Position numbers and translations under genes: made by a program. The notes below the pieces were generated by a model that did no database searches, was not told the DNA's origin, and was given only the letters and a program-made list of their open reading frames with translations. A stretch of 64,000 bases of DNA from an uncultured Lachnospiraceae bacterium (GTDB lineage: Bacteria; Bacillota; Clostridia; Lachnospirales; Lachnospiraceae). Below, piece by piece: positions 1 through 8,689 of this stretch. Each line of letters opens with the position of its first letter. Within the stretch, counting starts at the first letter, position 1. The stretch is taken from positions 1 to 64,000 of the forward strand of contig CAJTMW010000013.1 of the NCBI GenBank assembly GCA_910577275.1, given 5' to 3'.

Positions 1-43
1 GTCGGGGACAAATAGGAGCCAACAACACGCTTTATGAAACTTC

Positions 44-90
44 AAAGGGCGGTGTGGCAGTGGTGTTTTACCATGTCTGCCGCCCTTTTA
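44..90 (+). terminator. Hairpin terminator of the gene upstream of the window
   Basis: AAAGGGCG (44-51) pairs with CGCCCTTT (81-88), with inner GCAG/CTGC and GGT/ACC pairs and a GTTTT loop, followed by TTA. It probably ends the transcript of a gene lying left of the window; mazF has its own ribosome-binding site after it. Confidence 0.6.
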
Positions 91-119
91 CATATCGGAA
101 AAAGGAGGTAACTTTTCAT

Positions 120-512
120 ATGGAACACAATTTTCACGATTTCCACCGCGGCGAGATATACTACGCCGATTTAGAACCCGTATTTGGGCATGAGCAGGGC
201 GGGACCCGCCCGGTGCTGGTACTCCAGAACGATGTGGGCAACTACTATTCCCCCACGCTGATCGTCACGGCGGCGACCCGCAGGACCTTCAAGAAGCCCT
301 CCCAGCCGACCCATGTGGTGCTGGACGATGCGGAGGGGCTGGCACCGTCCCTGTTCATGCTGGAGGTCATCCGTACCATCGACAAGCGGCGGGTGCGCGG
401 CTATGTGGGGAAACTCACGGAGGAGCAGATGGAGCAGATCGACGCCGCTCTGCGGGTCAGCCTCCGGCTGGATGAGGATGCCTTTCTCCCCACGGAACTG
501 GAGGCGCCCTGA
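120..512 (+). CDS. MazF/PemK-family toxin (endoribonuclease type)
   Basis: 130-residue protein of the MazF/PemK SH3-like barrel family, whose members cleave mRNA. The N-terminal GEIYYADL (residues 11-18) and GGTRPVLVLQN (27-37) are the family's first strands, the second holding the Gly-Thr-Arg-Pro-Val active-site loop. The start at 120 is chosen over an upstream in-frame codon because AAAGGAGGTAAC lies 8-10 bases before it. It overlaps the next gene by one base (TGATG), so it is translated with the ParB-like gene. No typical MazE-like antitoxin is seen downstream; one could lie upstream of the window, or the protein may be an element-borne homologue with another job. Family assignment is firm, toxicity is inferred. 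Confidence 0.88.
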   Translation: MEHNFHDFHRGEIYYADLEPVFGHEQGGTRPVLVLQNDVGNYYSPTLIVTAATRRTFKKPSQPTHVVLDDAEGLAPSLFMLEVIRTIDKRRVRGYVGKLTEEQMEQIDAALRVSLRLDEDAFLPTELEAP

Positions 513-1459
513 TGGACAAGCTCATCATCGACCCGGAGTTCCGGGACAAGATACCGCCGCTGACGGAGGACGAGTTCTCTCTGCTGGAGGAAAACATCCT
601 GTCAGATGGGGCGGTCTTTTCGCCTCTCGTTGTATGGGATGGCATCATTCTGGACGGCCATAACCGCTATGAGATTATCCAGAAGCACCCCGAGTTGATC
701 TACGCTGTTCACGAAATGCAGTTTACCAACCGTTACGAAGCCCTTTCGTGGATATGCAAAAATCAGCTTGGCAGGCGTAACCTGACGCCCCAGCAGAAGA
801 AATACCTGATTGGGCAGAGGTATGAGGCGGAAAAGCACATCGACTTTAACTGTGGAAATCAGCACACTTTGCCGCACAAAAGTGGGGTGGACAAACTTTG
901 TCCACCCCAAAAACAACACGGGACACGTTCACGGATTGCTAAAGAAGCCAGCGTGAGTGATGGGTATGTGCAAAACGCAAGTTTATTTGCCAAAGGCGTA
1001 GACGCCGCCGAAGAAGTCCTTCCCGGCATCAAGCAGGAAATCCTCACAGGTACGATTAAGCCCCCGGAAATCGCTGTTGCCGCTGTCGCAAAGGCAGAGC
1101 CGGAGGAGCGTCCCCAGCTTGCCGCCGCCTTAAAAAAGCCCAGGGGCAGTACAAAGCAGGAACCTGAAAAGCCCCAGCCCGTTTACCACAAAGCACCTCC
1201 GGCCAGTTCAAAGAAGGCCGAGATGCAGAAGATCGCGGAAATATCCGCAGAGATGGAGCGCCCCAAATCCCCCGTTACGGAAACCTCCATGCTCCATTCG
1301 CTGGAGGGTGAGGTCGTCTCATTCATTGAGCTGTGCGACCACTTCTTCCGGGAATACCCAAGGCTTTTGTCGGATGACCAGTACAAGCAGGAGGTCGTTC
1401 GGATCATGCGGACACTGAAAGAATATATCATGACCATTGAGGGAGGAAAAGCAGAATGA
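512..1459 (+). CDS. ParB/Srx-fold domain protein of the mobile element
   Basis: 315 residues. The N-terminal third is a ParB/sulfiredoxin-like domain with DGHNR at residues 48-52, the family's nucleotide/DNA-contact motif, followed by QLGRRNLTPQQK (85-96), common to ParB-like plasmid and ICE proteins. A possible HTH segment (TRSRIAKEASVSDGYVQNA) follows near residue 145. The C-terminal half is Lys/Pro/Glu-rich and probably a flexible linker before a helical end. The start overlaps the mazF stop, and its end overlaps the next start (ATGA), so mazF and the two ParB-fold genes form one translationally coupled unit. Likely a DNA-binding or partition-like regulator; exact role unknown. Confidence 0.75.
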   Translation: MDKLIIDPEFRDKIPPLTEDEFSLLEENILSDGAVFSPLVVWDGIILDGHNRYEIIQKHPELIYAVHEMQFTNRYEALSWICKNQLGRRNLTPQQKKYLIGQRYEAEKHIDFNCGNQHTLPHKSGVDKLCPPQKQHGTRSRIAKEASVSDGYVQNASLFAKGVDAAEEVLPGIKQEILTGTIKPPEIAVAAVAKAEPEERPQLAAALKKPRGSTKQEPEKPQPVYHKAPPASSKKAEMQKIAEISAEMERPKSPVTETSMLHSLEGEVVSFIELCDHFFREYPRLLSDDQYKQEVVRIMRTLKEYIMTIEGGKAE

Positions 1460-2235
1460 ACACGAAAAATCTCTTTTGCAGGGAGATCATGCTGGACAGC
1501 CAGGAGCTGATCATCCCCCGCACTACTTATCAGCGCACCTTGAACGAGGACCGGGTCCGCAAGATCGCCGCCGAGTTCGATGAGCGCATCGCCAACGAGC
1601 CGAAGGTCAGCAGCCGGGACGGGTGCTATTATGTGTTTGACGGTCAGCACACCATCGCCGCCCGGAAGTTCCTCAACGGCGGGCGGGATCTGCCCATCCG
1701 CTGCAAAGTGTTCTACGGCCTGTCCGAGCGGGACGAGGCGCTTCTGTTCGCCCAGCAGACAGGCGCGTCCGCCAGCCTGACCGCCGGGGCGAAGTTCCGG
1801 GCGCTGGTCTACGGCGGGGACAAGGAGACGTTGGCGTTCCTCAAAGCTACCGAGACCGTGGGACTGTGTGTGGACTGCAAGCAGACCAGGGGCGTGAAGC
1901 GGCTGGCCTGCATCAGCACCGCCTTTGAGCTTTACAAAAAGGCGGGCAGCGGTGTCTACCGGGAGGCTATGCAGACCATCGTGGATGCCTGGAAGGGCGC
2001 CCCGGACTCCCTCCGGGCGGAGACGGTGCAGGGCGTGGTGGAGTTCGTAGACCTCTATCACGGGGAGTACAGCCGTAAACGGCTTGTGACGCGGCTGCGC
2101 CAGGTAGACCCGGTGGTGATCTTTCGTGAGGGCCGTGCCATGACCAGCCTGCCCGGATATAAGCGGTATCTCTATCAGGTGTACCGCATCTACAACGGCT
2201 CCAGCGCAAAGACCGCCCTGCCCATGAAGTTTTGA
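1456..2235 (+). CDS. Second ParB/Srx-fold-like protein (resembles the DUF6551 type)
   Basis: 259 residues with DGQHT at 62-66, the counterpart of the ParB-family DGHR loop, inside a region reading as a ParB/Srx fold. The rest is a helical domain without a motif I can name. The gene overlaps the preceding ParB-like gene by four bases. The final residues (ALPMKF) and stop begin a segment that is repeated almost identically after the radical SAM gene at 3213. Proteins of this type are common in Firmicutes conjugative elements; the function is not established. Assignment to DUF6551 is from memory of the family and less sure than the ParB-like motif itself. Confidence 0.65.
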   Translation: MNTKNLFCREIMLDSQELIIPRTTYQRTLNEDRVRKIAAEFDERIANEPKVSSRDGCYYVFDGQHTIAARKFLNGGRDLPIRCKVFYGLSERDEALLFAQQTGASASLTAGAKFRALVYGGDKETLAFLKATETVGLCVDCKQTRGVKRLACISTAFELYKKAGSGVYREAMQTIVDAWKGAPDSLRAETVQGVVEFVDLYHGEYSRKRLVTRLRQVDPVVIFREGRAMTSLPGYKRYLYQVYRIYNGSSAKTALPMKF

Positions 2236-2295
2236 AAAATCTGAGAAAAGCGTCTGCCTTTGAGGGCGGGCGCTTTTCTCTGTTCCACAAGGAGG
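2216..2295 (+). repeat. Copy A of a duplicated gene-end/hairpin/RBS segment
   Basis: Covers the last codons of the upstream gene (CCCTGCCCATGAAGTTTTGA), a hairpin with a perfect 10-bp stem (GAGAAAAGCG at 2243-2252, CGCTTTTCTC at 2271-2280) and the GGAGG of the radical SAM gene. Copy B at 3213-3294 matches it over most of its length. Confidence 0.8.
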
Positions 2296-2302
2296 TGGGC
2301 TT

Positions 2303-3208
2303 TTGAAGATCGGGCTTATAGATGTGGACAGCCACCGATGGCCGAACCTGTGCCTGATGAAGCTGTCCGCCTACCACAAGGCGCGGGGCGATGTTGTGGA
2401 ATGGTGGACCCGGTCGGGACGGTATGACCTTGTTTACAAAAGCCGGGTGTTTACTGATACCTATTCCAAGGACACGATCACCGTCACCAACGCTGACAAG
2501 CTGATTTGCGGCGGCACTGGCTACGGTCCGGGACCAAATCTGCCGGACGCCGTGGAGCATAGCCGTCCCGACTATGGCCTCTATCCGCAGTTCCCTGATA
2601 CCGCCTACGGTTTTCTCACAAGGGGCTGCCCGAACCATTGCGGTTTCTGTGTGGTGTCCGGCAAGGAGGGTAACAAGAGCGTCCATACCGCTGACCTCTC
2701 AGAGTTCTGGGACGGCCAGAGGGCGGTCAAACTGATGGACGCCAATCTGCTGGCCTGTTCCGACCATGAACAGCTGATCGGCCAGCTTATCGAAAGCCGC
2801 GCCCTGGTGGACTTCTCACAGGGGCTGGACATCCGCCTTATCACGCCGGACAATGTGGCGCTTTTGAATAGAGTGCGCACCAAAACCGTCCATTTCGCAT
2901 GGGATAACCCCCATGTTGACCTGACCGGTTATTTTCAGCGGTTTTCGGAACTGTCAAAAATAAGGGATTTCCGGCGCAAACAGGTCTATGTGCTGACGAA
3001 TTACAACAGCACCCACGAACAAGACCTGTACCGGGTGGATACTCTGCGCCGCATGGGGTTCGACCCTTATGTCATGGTCTATGAGCGGCCCACGGCGCCG
3101 CCCATCACCCGACATCTCCAACGGTGGGTGAACAACAAGAGGATTTTCCGCACCGTGGAGCATTTTTCGGATTATGAGCCGATGAAAAAGCTGGGCGGGG
3201 ATGGGTAG
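2303..3208 (+). CDS. Radical SAM protein of the mobile element
   Basis: 301 residues. The CxxxCxxC cluster motif is C109, C113 and C116 (RGCPNHCGFC), the [4Fe-4S]/S-adenosylmethionine site of radical SAM enzymes. The N-terminus (MKIGLIDVDSHRWPNLCLMK) resembles the B12-binding-like domain that precedes radical SAM domains in MiaB/B12-type enzymes. The TTG start follows ACAAGGAGGTGGGC at good spacing. No recognition domain such as TRAM is visible. It lies between ParB-fold genes and the recombinases, flanked by two near-identical non-coding segments, as if acquired as a cassette. The substrate is unknown; nucleic-acid or peptide modification are both possible. Confidence 0.85.
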   Translation: MKIGLIDVDSHRWPNLCLMKLSAYHKARGDVVEWWTRSGRYDLVYKSRVFTDTYSKDTITVTNADKLICGGTGYGPGPNLPDAVEHSRPDYGLYPQFPDTAYGFLTRGCPNHCGFCVVSGKEGNKSVHTADLSEFWDGQRAVKLMDANLLACSDHEQLIGQLIESRALVDFSQGLDIRLITPDNVALLNRVRTKTVHFAWDNPHVDLTGYFQRFSELSKIRDFRRKQVYVLTNYNSTHEQDLYRVDTLRRMGFDPYVMVYERPTAPPITRHLQRWVNNKRIFRTVEHFSDYEPMKKLGGDG

Positions 3209-3212
3209 GACA

Positions 3213-3294
3213 CCCTGCCGATGAAGTTTTGAAAATCTGAGAGAAGCGTCTGTCTTTGGGGGCGGGTGCTTCTTCAATTTGTGAAGGGAGGAAC
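3213..3294 (+). repeat. Copy B of the duplicated gene-end/hairpin/RBS segment
   Basis: Repeats copy A (2216-2295) with few substitutions: CCCTGCCGATGAAGTTTTGA, then a degenerate hairpin (AGAAGC/GCTTCT) and GGGAGG. The PMKF-stop codons kept here are out of use, since the radical SAM gene already stopped at 3208, so this is a relic of another gene's end. Confidence 0.8.
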
Positions 3295-3301
3295 AACACC
3301 A

Positions 3302-3547
3302 GTGAACAAGGCTTTCAGCTTTCAGAACATGGATGTGCGGGACATCGACCGCTCCCTGCTGGTGGATCGGCAGGATATCCACATTGACCGCAAACTGCCC
3401 CGTGAGCAACGGATCAGGGAGTTTTGCCGTCAGACCAACCATCACCCCGATTGCGTCATCATCGACGGCGTAGTGGTGTTGAGCCGCTTCATGGACACGG
3501 AGGCGACCATTGAGGACCGCATCAGCGCGGCGGTTCGGAATGCCTGA
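3302..3547 (+). CDS. Small conserved protein of conjugative elements (function unknown)
   Basis: 81 residues from a GTG start that has GGGAGG at 3288-3293; an upstream in-frame start at 3266 would include the repeat and is less likely. No catalytic motif, signal peptide or membrane segment is visible. Small proteins of this kind sit just before the recombinases in Firmicutes elements; it may belong to the DUF6870 group, which I cannot confirm. It is separated from the recombinases by two hairpins. Confidence 0.6.
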   Translation: MNKAFSFQNMDVRDIDRSLLVDRQDIHIDRKLPREQRIREFCRQTNHHPDCVIIDGVVVLSRFMDTEATIEDRISAAVRNA

Positions 3548-3553
3548 CAGAGC

Positions 3554-3603
3554 GGATACAGCGCCGGCGACATCCTCGCGTTTTTCGTGTCGGCGCTGTA
3601 TCC
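3554..3603. terminator. Long hairpin before the recombinase operon
   Basis: GGATACAGCGCCG (3554-3566) pairs perfectly with CGGCGCTGTATCC (3591-3603). No U-run follows, so it may be a bidirectional structure, a processing site or a recombinase/excisionase-binding site rather than an ordinary terminator. Confidence 0.5.
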
Positions 3604-3613
3604 TTGACCTATG

Positions 3614-3640
3614 GGGGCATCAGCCCCCGATTTCTTTTGA
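3614..3640 (+). terminator. Short hairpin with T-rich tail upstream of recombinase 1
   Basis: GGGGGC-ATCA-GCCCCC followed by GATTTCTTTT has the form of an intrinsic terminator. It would separate the accessory genes from the recombinase genes or attenuate transcription into them. Confidence 0.55.
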
Positions 3641-3654
3641 AGGGAGGACTACAT

Positions 3655-5280
3655 ATGGCAGACAGGATTTGGAATGCCGCCGCCTACACCCGCCTTTCCC
3701 GTGAGGACGGGGACAAGGAGGAGAGCAATTCCATCGGCAGTCAGAGGGAAATGATCCGGGCTTTTGTAAATGGCCGTGCGGATTTGGTCATCGTTCAGGA
3801 GTATGTGGATGATGGGTACTCTGGCGTTGATTTTGAACGGCCGGATTTCAAGCGGATGATGGATGACATCCGGGCCAAAAAGGTGGACTGCATCATCTGC
3901 AAAGACTTATCCCGTTTTGCACGAAACTACATCGACTCCGGGCGGTATCTGGAGAAGATATTTCCCTTTATGGGCGTCCGCTTTATCGCTATCAACGACA
4001 ATTACGATTCCTTTGGGGAACGGACTCAGGCAGATTCCCTGATTGTTCCGTTCAAGAACCTGATTAACGACGCCTACCTCAAGGATATTTCCATGAAGAT
4101 ACGCAGTCAGCTTGATATTAAGCGGAAGATGGGCGACTTCATTGGTGCGTTCTGTACCTATGGCTACAAAAAGTCCCCGGACAACAAAAACAGGCTGATC
4201 GTGGACGAGGATGCCGCAAAGGTAGTTGAGATGATTTTCCGCCTGCGTCTGCAAGGAATGTCCAACACTCGGATAGCGGATAAGCTGAACGACATGGGCA
4301 TTCTCAGCCCGATGGAGTACAAAGTATCAAAAGGACTTGAGTACCGCTCCGGGTTTAGGGCAAATGAGCGGGTTCTTTGGTCGGCGGAGACCGTCCGCAG
4401 AATACTTGTCAACGACATCTATGTGGGGACGCTTACCCAGCATAAGCGCGGTACTCCAAACTACAAGGTGAAAAAGGAAGTCCGCTACGATGAGAGTGAC
4501 TGGATCATCATTCCCCGCAACCATGAGGCAATCATTGACCAGATCGACTTTGATACGGTCCAGTCCCTTTTGAAGCGGGATGTCCGGGTCGCACCGAAAA
4601 AAGAATCTGTCTATCTCTTTTCAGGCTTTGTGTACTGTGGGGACTGCAAACACGCAATGATCCGCAAAACGGTCAAGGCAAAGGGAAAAAGCTACTGCTA
4701 TCTCGTTTGCTCCACTCACAAGGCGAGACAGGGATGCACTTCCCACAACTTTAGTGAGACGAAACTGGAGAAAATCGTTTTTACCCTTGTGCGAGACCAC
4801 ATCGACCAAATTTGTGAGATCGAACGGGTGATGGACTATATCGCCAGTCTCCCGGAACATCAACGGGAGATATTCAACTACGATGCTCAGATCACAAGGC
4901 TGGAACAGGAGATACAGCGGTTTCAGGATTTGAAATTGAACCTTTACAGCGACATGGCGGACGGCATCATCAGCAAAGAGGAATATCTGGAGTTTCGGGC
5001 AGGATACGATCGTAAGATTACAGCCCGCCAGCACTCCCTCCGCCAGATACAGGAGGAACGTGCGCAGGCGGTCCGGGATAGCGAGGAGGAGATACCCTGG
5101 ATTCAGATGTTCCGGCAGTATGAGAACATTACCGAACTTCACCGCACAGTGCTGGTCAATCTGATCGAGCGCATTGTCATTTACGATGCCCAACATATTG
5201 ATGTGACATTTCGGTATCAGGACAAATTCAAGGCTGCGCTCGAATATATCGCCCGGTTTGAAACGGCAGAGGAGGCATAA
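3655..5280 (+). CDS. Large serine recombinase 1
   Basis: 541 residues from ATG 3655, which follows GAAGGGAGG; an earlier in-frame start lies inside the terminator hairpin. The resolvase domain begins AAYTRLSRED with the nucleophile Ser of the YTRLS motif near residue 14; DLSRFARNYID marks its core. The recombinase domain and the zinc-ribbon cysteines (YCGDCKHAM, then VCSTH and GC) follow, and a coiled-coil stretch occupies residues about 400-480. This is the usual architecture of transposase/integrase-type large serine recombinases. First of three tandem recombinases, separated by 4 bases from the second. Likely acts with its partners in excision and integration at hsdM. Confidence 0.93.
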   Translation: MADRIWNAAAYTRLSREDGDKEESNSIGSQREMIRAFVNGRADLVIVQEYVDDGYSGVDFERPDFKRMMDDIRAKKVDCIICKDLSRFARNYIDSGRYLEKIFPFMGVRFIAINDNYDSFGERTQADSLIVPFKNLINDAYLKDISMKIRSQLDIKRKMGDFIGAFCTYGYKKSPDNKNRLIVDEDAAKVVEMIFRLRLQGMSNTRIADKLNDMGILSPMEYKVSKGLEYRSGFRANERVLWSAETVRRILVNDIYVGTLTQHKRGTPNYKVKKEVRYDESDWIIIPRNHEAIIDQIDFDTVQSLLKRDVRVAPKKESVYLFSGFVYCGDCKHAMIRKTVKAKGKSYCYLVCSTHKARQGCTSHNFSETKLEKIVFTLVRDHIDQICEIERVMDYIASLPEHQREIFNYDAQITRLEQEIQRFQDLKLNLYSDMADGIISKEEYLEFRAGYDRKITARQHSLRQIQEERAQAVRDSEEEIPWIQMFRQYENITELHRTVLVNLIERIVIYDAQHIDVTFRYQDKFKAALEYIARFETAEEA

Positions 5281-5284
5281 CATC

Positions 5285-7009
5285 ATGGCAAGAAGAAGCA
5301 GAAAGACATATCAGGAGATAGCGGCATCGGAGCAGAAAGGCTCCGAGCCAAGGGCGTTGGAATGGCCCACGGCGATCTATGCCCGCCTCTCCCTGGAGAA
5401 TAGCAACAAGGATGACCACGGGGAATCTATTGAGGGACAGGTCGAGATTTGCAGGGACTATGTGGAGGAGCATTCCTTCCTCTATCTCCGTGATACATAT
5501 GTGGACAACGGCTGGACGGGAACAAACACAAACCGACCTGCGTTTCAGAGGCTTTTGAACGACATATACAGCGGCAAGATCAAGGCACTGGTCATCAAGG
5601 ATTTTTCTCGGTTCTCCCGTGATTATATTGAAGCGGGTAATCTGCTGGAAAATATCTTCCCCGTATTGGGGGTACGGTTTATCTCCGTTGCCGACCGTTA
5701 TGACAGCTTTGAAACGGACGGTTCTGCCAGCAGTCTCTTGATACCGCTGAAAAACCTGATCAACAGCTACTATTCCAAGGATATCTCCAAGAAAGTGGCA
5801 ACCTCCATTCAGGCACGGCAGCTTGCGGCATCGTATATCCCCAGCACTATCCCTTATGGGTATATCAAATCCACTACAAGGGAATATCGCTTTGAGCCAG
5901 ACCCGGAGACAGCACAGAATGTGACCCGTATTTTCCAGATGCGGATTGATTGTGTTCCTCTCAACCGGATTGCGGCAACGATGGAGGCGGAGGGCATCCC
6001 TTCCCCCGGAAAACTACGGTATCTGCGGGGACAGACAAAGGACAAGCGGTATGCCACGTCAAGGTGGTCGGCACAGTTGGTCAAACAGATACTCAGAAAC
6101 CCCACATACCTGGGCCATTTGGTGTTTGGACGAATGCCTACCGCCCTCTACCTCGGCAAGCCGGATTACCATTATGAGCCGGATGAGAGCAAGTGGCGGG
6201 TGCTGGAGAATATGCACGAACCGTTGGTGTCTCAGGAGGTCTTTGACCGGGTAAAGGAAATGGCTGTGCAAGGCAGAACCGAGTGGGAGGAACGCCTGAA
6301 ACGGAGCGAGGAACAGCGGGGGCAGAATGTCCCTGTGTTCCACAACAAAATTTTCTGTGGGGAGTGTGGAGCGCATATGCGTTACCAACGGCTTGTAAAA
6401 TTCCCGGAGCGCAGAACCGGCAGTTACAGCTGTCCCAACTACCGCTATGGAAGATGCAGCCGACCACTGACCATTACACAGGATAAAGTCAAAGCCATTG
6501 TATGGCAGACGGTATCCGACCAGCTTTCCATCTGCTGTGACTATGAGACTGTGGTGGAGCGGCTGAACAATGGGGATACCACCGCAAAGATGGAGGGATA
6601 CAGGAGCGAGATACAGAGCCTTTCCATCCAACTGAACAATCGGCGCGACAAGCGTGAGCGGCTGTATGAGGACTTTTCTGACGGTATCCTCTCACCGGAG
6701 GAATACATGGCGATGAAGAAAAAATATGACGCCGAGTATCAGGAAATCTCCGCAAAGCTGATGGATGTCCAAATGAGGCTGATGCGCCTGAAAAAGTCCC
6801 TCTCCGGCAATAACGAGTGGCTTGTCCATATCAGACAGTTTGTTGACGCGGAGAAGTTCAGCCAGGAAATGGTGGATGCACTGGTCGAAGCCATTAAAGT
6901 CTATCAGGACGAGGACGGCGGCAAAAGAATTGAGATCATCTTCAAATACGCCGCTGACCGGGAGTTGTTGGAAGAAGCCTGTGGGGAGCTGGCGGGAGGT
7001 GCGGAATGA
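5285..7009 (+). CDS. Large serine recombinase 2
   Basis: 574 residues. The ATG at 5285 lies 11 bases after GGAGG within the end of recombinase 1. The catalytic motif is IYARLSLENS, followed by the IKDFSRFSRDYIEAGN core; the zinc-ribbon cysteines are FCGECGAHM and, further on, SCPNYRYGRC. A coiled-coil region (residues about 430-520) precedes the C-terminus. It has a longer basic N-terminal tail (MARRSRKTYQ) than its neighbours. It overlaps recombinase 3 by four bases (ATGA), so the two are translationally coupled. The three are clearly diverged paralogues and not recent copies. Confidence 0.93.
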   Translation: MARRSRKTYQEIAASEQKGSEPRALEWPTAIYARLSLENSNKDDHGESIEGQVEICRDYVEEHSFLYLRDTYVDNGWTGTNTNRPAFQRLLNDIYSGKIKALVIKDFSRFSRDYIEAGNLLENIFPVLGVRFISVADRYDSFETDGSASSLLIPLKNLINSYYSKDISKKVATSIQARQLAASYIPSTIPYGYIKSTTREYRFEPDPETAQNVTRIFQMRIDCVPLNRIAATMEAEGIPSPGKLRYLRGQTKDKRYATSRWSAQLVKQILRNPTYLGHLVFGRMPTALYLGKPDYHYEPDESKWRVLENMHEPLVSQEVFDRVKEMAVQGRTEWEERLKRSEEQRGQNVPVFHNKIFCGECGAHMRYQRLVKFPERRTGSYSCPNYRYGRCSRPLTITQDKVKAIVWQTVSDQLSICCDYETVVERLNNGDTTAKMEGYRSEIQSLSIQLNNRRDKRERLYEDFSDGILSPEEYMAMKKKYDAEYQEISAKLMDVQMRLMRLKKSLSGNNEWLVHIRQFVDAEKFSQEMVDALVEAIKVYQDEDGGKRIEIIFKYAADRELLEEACGELAGGAE

Positions 7010-8604
7010 AAGTGTGCTTGTATATCCGTCTTTCCAGTGCGGATAAGGACCTGCGGTTCAAGACCGAAAGCGAGAGCATCGCAAACCAGCGGGCGCTCCT
7101 GCGGCGGTATCTCCGGGAGCATAAGGAGTTTTCCGCCTGTGAGGTCATTGAGTTTGTGGACGATGGCTTTTCCGGCACGAACGGCAACCGCCCCGGCTTT
7201 GAGCGGATGATTGAGTTCCTGAAGAACGGCGGAGCGAAGCTGGTGGTCTGCAAGGATCTCTCCCGATTCTTCCGTGACTATATGGAGATCGGTGACTACC
7301 TGGAAAGGATTTTCCCGTTCCTCGGTGTCAGGCTGATCGCCGTGAACGATGGCTATGACAGCGATGACTACAAGGGAACGACCGCAGGAATGGACATCGT
7401 GATGAAGTGCATCGTGTACGGCTTTTACAGCAAGGACTTGTCCACTAAAGTCAAGACAGTCCTTACCTCCAAAGCGAAAAAGGGACAGTTTATTGGTGGC
7501 TTTGCGCCTTATGGGTACTTGAAAGACCCGGCCAACAAAAACCATCTGATACCCGATCCAGCTGCTTCGGTGGTGGTGAAGAAGATTTTTGTGATGGCAC
7601 TCACGGGGATGACGACCGGCGAAATCGCAAGGGCTTTGAATGATGGGCATTACGAAACGCCGTCACAGCACTTCCACAGACTGTACCCCGATAGCAAGAA
7701 ATTCTCCGCCACGTCCAAAGCGAACAGTTGGACTTGTGATAATGTCTACAAGGTCATCCGGCGCAGAGAGTACACGGGAGCAGTTGTAAGCAGTCGGTGC
7801 AAGTGGAAGGGCATCGACAATCCACACACGACTTTGCAGGATGAGTCAGAGTGGATCATTGTCCCTGACTGTCACGAGGCAATCATCTCGCTGGAGGATT
7901 TTGAAAGGGCGCAGTCAGCAATCCTCGGAGAAAAGAAAGGCTACAAGCGCATGAAAAAGGACTATCTGCTCCGTTCCCTTGTCCGTTGTGGCATATGCGG
8001 ACGGGTGATGCAGAGATGCCCGGGGCGGAAAAAGCGTCCTTTCTACAAATGCGACAAGAACCGTTTTGTCGAAAACTCCCCCTGCCCCCTTGGAGAGAGG
8101 TTCTATGAGGATGACTTGGAGCGCATCGTGATCGCTTCGCTTTCTCAGCTTCTGCAAACTGTTGTTGACGAGGATAAGCGGATTCTGGATGCCGCAGCCA
8201 AATCCCACGGTTCAGCCGAACAACTCAGACGTTCGATCCTCCGCATAGAGCAGAGCATCAAGCAGTGCCAGACACGAAAGATGGAGGCTTACGAAAAATA
8301 CTCGGACGGCAAGATCACCCGTGATGAGTTTATCCGGTTCAGGGACCAGCTTGTATCGGAAACGGAAACCATGACTGCCGAAAAAAACTCGTTGGAGGAA
8401 CGGCTTGCCTTACTGGAACAGTCTCAATCGACCGAGCTGCATGATCTGGCAGAGTCAGCGTTGCAGTTCCTAAAAGCGACGGATGTGACAAACGAGATGC
8501 TCCGCGGCTTCATTGACCGTGTGCTGGTGTTCACTGGCGGCAGGGTGGAGATCGTTTATCAGTTCAATAATCCCTTTGAGGATACGGCTCAAGATACGAA
8601 ATAA
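7006..8604 (+). CDS. Large serine recombinase 3
   Basis: 532 residues. The catalytic serine lies in YIRLSSADK; CKDLSRFFRDYMEIGDY follows, and the zinc ribbon has CGICGRVM and, later, YKCDKN and PCPLG. A coiled-coil stretch lies around 405-470. It starts inside the end of recombinase 2 after GGGAGGTG. It is the last gene of the element, and only about 100 bases separate it from the hsdM remnant, as expected for an integrase placed next to its attachment site. Confidence 0.93.
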   Translation: MKVCLYIRLSSADKDLRFKTESESIANQRALLRRYLREHKEFSACEVIEFVDDGFSGTNGNRPGFERMIEFLKNGGAKLVVCKDLSRFFRDYMEIGDYLERIFPFLGVRLIAVNDGYDSDDYKGTTAGMDIVMKCIVYGFYSKDLSTKVKTVLTSKAKKGQFIGGFAPYGYLKDPANKNHLIPDPAASVVVKKIFVMALTGMTTGEIARALNDGHYETPSQHFHRLYPDSKKFSATSKANSWTCDNVYKVIRRREYTGAVVSSRCKWKGIDNPHTTLQDESEWIIVPDCHEAIISLEDFERAQSAILGEKKGYKRMKKDYLLRSLVRCGICGRVMQRCPGRKKRPFYKCDKNRFVENSPCPLGERFYEDDLERIVIASLSQLLQTVVDEDKRILDAAAKSHGSAEQLRRSILRIEQSIKQCQTRKMEAYEKYSDGKITRDEFIRFRDQLVSETETMTAEKNSLEERLALLEQSQSTELHDLAESALQFLKATDVTNEMLRGFIDRVLVFTGGRVEIVYQFNNPFEDTAQDTK

Positions 8605-8622
8605 AGTAGTTACACAATAACG

Positions 8623-8675
8623 GCTCCTGGCTGGAGGTCATGGGTGGCATATGCCACGGTTTCCAGTCGGGGAGC
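8623..8675. repeat. Large interrupted palindrome at the element end
   Basis: GCTCC (8623) and GGAGC (8671), CTGGA (8631) and TCCAG (8662), and the central 14-bp perfect palindrome GTGGCATATGCCAC (8644-8657) form one nested inverted repeat between recombinase 3 and the hsdM junction. It could be a recombinase or excisionase site or the transcription end of the recombinase genes. Confidence 0.7.
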
Positions 8676-8689
8676 TTATATTTTTGGTC

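Noticed and set aside
1183..2061. 292-codon open frame on the minus strand
   Set aside because: It lies antisense to two overlapping ParB-fold genes with good ribosome-binding sites and motifs; high G+C coding DNA gives such shadows.
1..8604. Prophage
   Set aside because: No phage structural, packaging or lysis gene is present; ParB-like, MazF and triple recombinases point to an integrative element.
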